Below, piece after piece: positions 62,401 through 64,000 of a DNA stretch of 64,000 nucleotides. Source of the DNA: Mactra quadrangularis (lineage: Eukaryota; Mollusca; Bivalvia; Venerida; Mactridae). The position numbers and the translations under genes are program-made. The stretch covers positions 54,555,395 to 54,619,394 of the forward strand of contig CM046307.1 of assembly GCA_025267735.1 (NCBI GenBank), read 5' to 3'. The notes under the pieces are model-generated. The model saw nothing but the letters and a program-made list of their open reading frames with translations. It had not been told where the DNA came from and did no database searches. Position 1 is the stretch's first letter; each line of letters opens with the position of its first letter.

Positions 62401-63469
62401 AGCAAGCAAGGTGGCACTCTAAACTTGTTCAGTTGAGGAAAAACAAAACCTGTTACATTACACAAAACCATGCACTTACCTTTGCTAGTCGACTTTTGTA
62501 AGAATTAAACTATATACCCCCGTCTAAAAATGAAATCAAAGAAGTTCATGACTGACATTGTTAAAAATAGGAAACTACGATACGTATCATTGAATTAAAA
62601 TAAAATTGTCACATGAATCGACCAAACCCTGAAATCTGAACAGTCTATAAAGCATGAAAGTTACTGATACCCAAATTGTTCCAAATAGTTGTGACCTCGA
62701 TAATATTACGTACAAATCAAGTTACTCGAACCTTGGTCCTACTATTTATTGCTAAATTGGGCGCGATGTAAACAAACCGTTTATTTTCAAATTCTAATTT
62801 GGTGTTCTCGAATTATTGAATTGTCAGCGGAACATCATTACTCACTGTCAATTAAAAGAAAAGAAATATTTAATCGAATACACGATCAAATAGTAAAATA
62901 AGATATTGTTAAATGTATGTAGTTCGGTGTTTTTTCGCAGTATCATTATATTAGGATAATTTAGTTGTAAAATTTAAACTTAGTAGGATAAATCAGTACG
63001 ATTTCTTCATTTTTTTGTAAATTTATTAATGAGGTATATAGATTAGCTTGTCATAACCATTATAGTATATGAAAGTAAATTGAGTTTATAATACACTGTA
63101 CACTGGTCATGTGGCGACCATATCAATTGATAAAGTATAATATTGCACATATCAAATTTTGGAATGTTAATGATATAACAAAAATTATACGTCATCTCTT
63201 AACAAGAAAGAAACCCGTCACCATTCCTTTTAAAAAATGCTGTTGAATGGTGATTCGGCGATTTAAAAAATCACATCTCAGTTGTGGACATTAATTTTGT
63301 AAATCATGCCAAAACTTTGACAATTTGAAAGTACGTGTTGTTTAGTAACAACAACTACTAATAAAGTAAACAAACTCTTGTATCAACCGATTTCGATTTC
63401 TTAACAATAATTGTTTCAAGTTAAAATGCGGTTTATAGACTGATTCCATGTATTACATGCATTATCAGC
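59461..63469. other. Intergenic DNA
   Basis: Very AT-rich and without a supportable gene. It includes the (ACGC)n tract at 61.78 kb and, at 61.02-61.16 kb, a fragment resembling 24.03-24.18 kb (CCATCAAAATCTA ... TTGCAATAGCCAATATGGT). Confidence 0.4.
61781..61796. repeat. (ACGC)n microsatellite
   Basis: Four perfect ACGC units. Confidence 0.9.
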
Positions 63470-63676
63470 CGACTTTACAATTGTGTACGATAACCTCAGA
63501 TCATTGAAATCACTCTCAAGCAGACAACCCCTTACAGTACCAATTTACATCTGAATGGGGTGGACAACTGTACGTAAATTTCTTGCTCAATGAAAATAAG
63601 CAGCGCCCTTAGAAGGGTTCGAACCCAGGATCTCTCGGTCCTTAAGCGAGCGTCCTACCTCTGGATCACTGCTCAT
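63470..63676 (-). mobile_element. SINE family 2 copy
   Basis: The minus-strand head GAGCAGTGATCCAGAGGTAG and B box TGGGTTCGAACCC are followed by AGGGCGCTGCTTATTTTCAT, TGAGCAAGAAATTTACGTAC, AGTTGTCCACCCCATTCAGA, GTGATTTCAATGATCTGAGG and TTATCGTACACAATTGTAAA. It is one of the two most complete family 2 copies. The head resembles that at 22.8 kb. Confidence 0.72.
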
Positions 63677-64000
63677 ACAATAATTGACATATTTACTAAG
63701 TCTCTCTACCCGGATAGGTAAGTATAAATCTTTTACTCTAAATCTTCCGTACAAAAACTAAGTAGAGCGGTTACCATGGTCATTTGCAGGGGTTCAGAAT
63801 GAACAGTTACACCTTACACGCTATTGAGACATTTTCGGGGAAAGAAAAGATACAATAATTTTATGCGGTATTTGATTATTTTCTATGTTTGTTTAGGTCA
63901 ATGATTTGACCATGACAAACCAGTGTTTGTGTACTTATTATATATCACGTGTCTATATCCGTTGATCAATGAGTAGTGAGTCTTTGGAAGCTAAACCGGT

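Overview
This is an AT-rich, intron-containing, repeat-dense stretch of animal nuclear DNA. The single confident host gene is a KLF1/2/4-type zinc-finger factor. Almost everything else is intergenic DNA filled with short non-autonomous transposons, tRNA-headed SINEs, minisatellites and one nearly complete non-LTR retrotransposon. The mix resembles a bivalve or other lophotrochozoan genome. That placement is an inference from the overall character of the repeats; nothing in the window proves the species.

Layout: 1-5.3 kb has no supported gene, only a 90-bp tandem duplication. 5.3-9.5 kb is the KLF locus on the minus strand: candidate poly(A) signal, long 3' UTR, a large last exon with all three zinc fingers, an 808-bp intron, a 17-codon first coding exon and a TATA box. 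9.5-35 kb is intergenic: a hAT-like MITE, three copies of a MITE family with CAATCT ends and 9-bp target duplications, minisatellites, SINEs, a 5'-truncated LINE tail at 26.1 kb, a long-inverted-repeat MITE at 32.7 kb and a Harbinger-like remnant at 33.5 kb. 35.1-40.0 kb is a minus-strand APE-type non-LTR retrotransposon with ORF1 (a 2A-like motif, coiled coil, RRM-like region) and ORF2 (endonuclease, reverse transcriptase, C-terminal zinc knuckle). 40-64 kb is again intergenic: Harbinger MITEs (one nested in a SINE), foldback elements sharing an ATTCGGAAC core, a 0.9-kb tandem duplication, two clusters of a TGCGACGTTTAGCG motif, a TA-flanked MITE and more SINEs.

The most unusual part is the retrotransposon. 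ORF1 carries DIEVNPGP, a 2A ribosome-skipping signature. ORF1 and ORF2 lie in the same reading frame, separated by one TAG codon, and ORF2 has no ATG before or within its endonuclease domain. Expression of the enzyme would therefore need stop-codon readthrough or non-AUG initiation, unless the TAG is simply an inactivating mutation of a once-fused reading frame. No second host gene, true tRNA gene, rRNA or CRISPR array was found.
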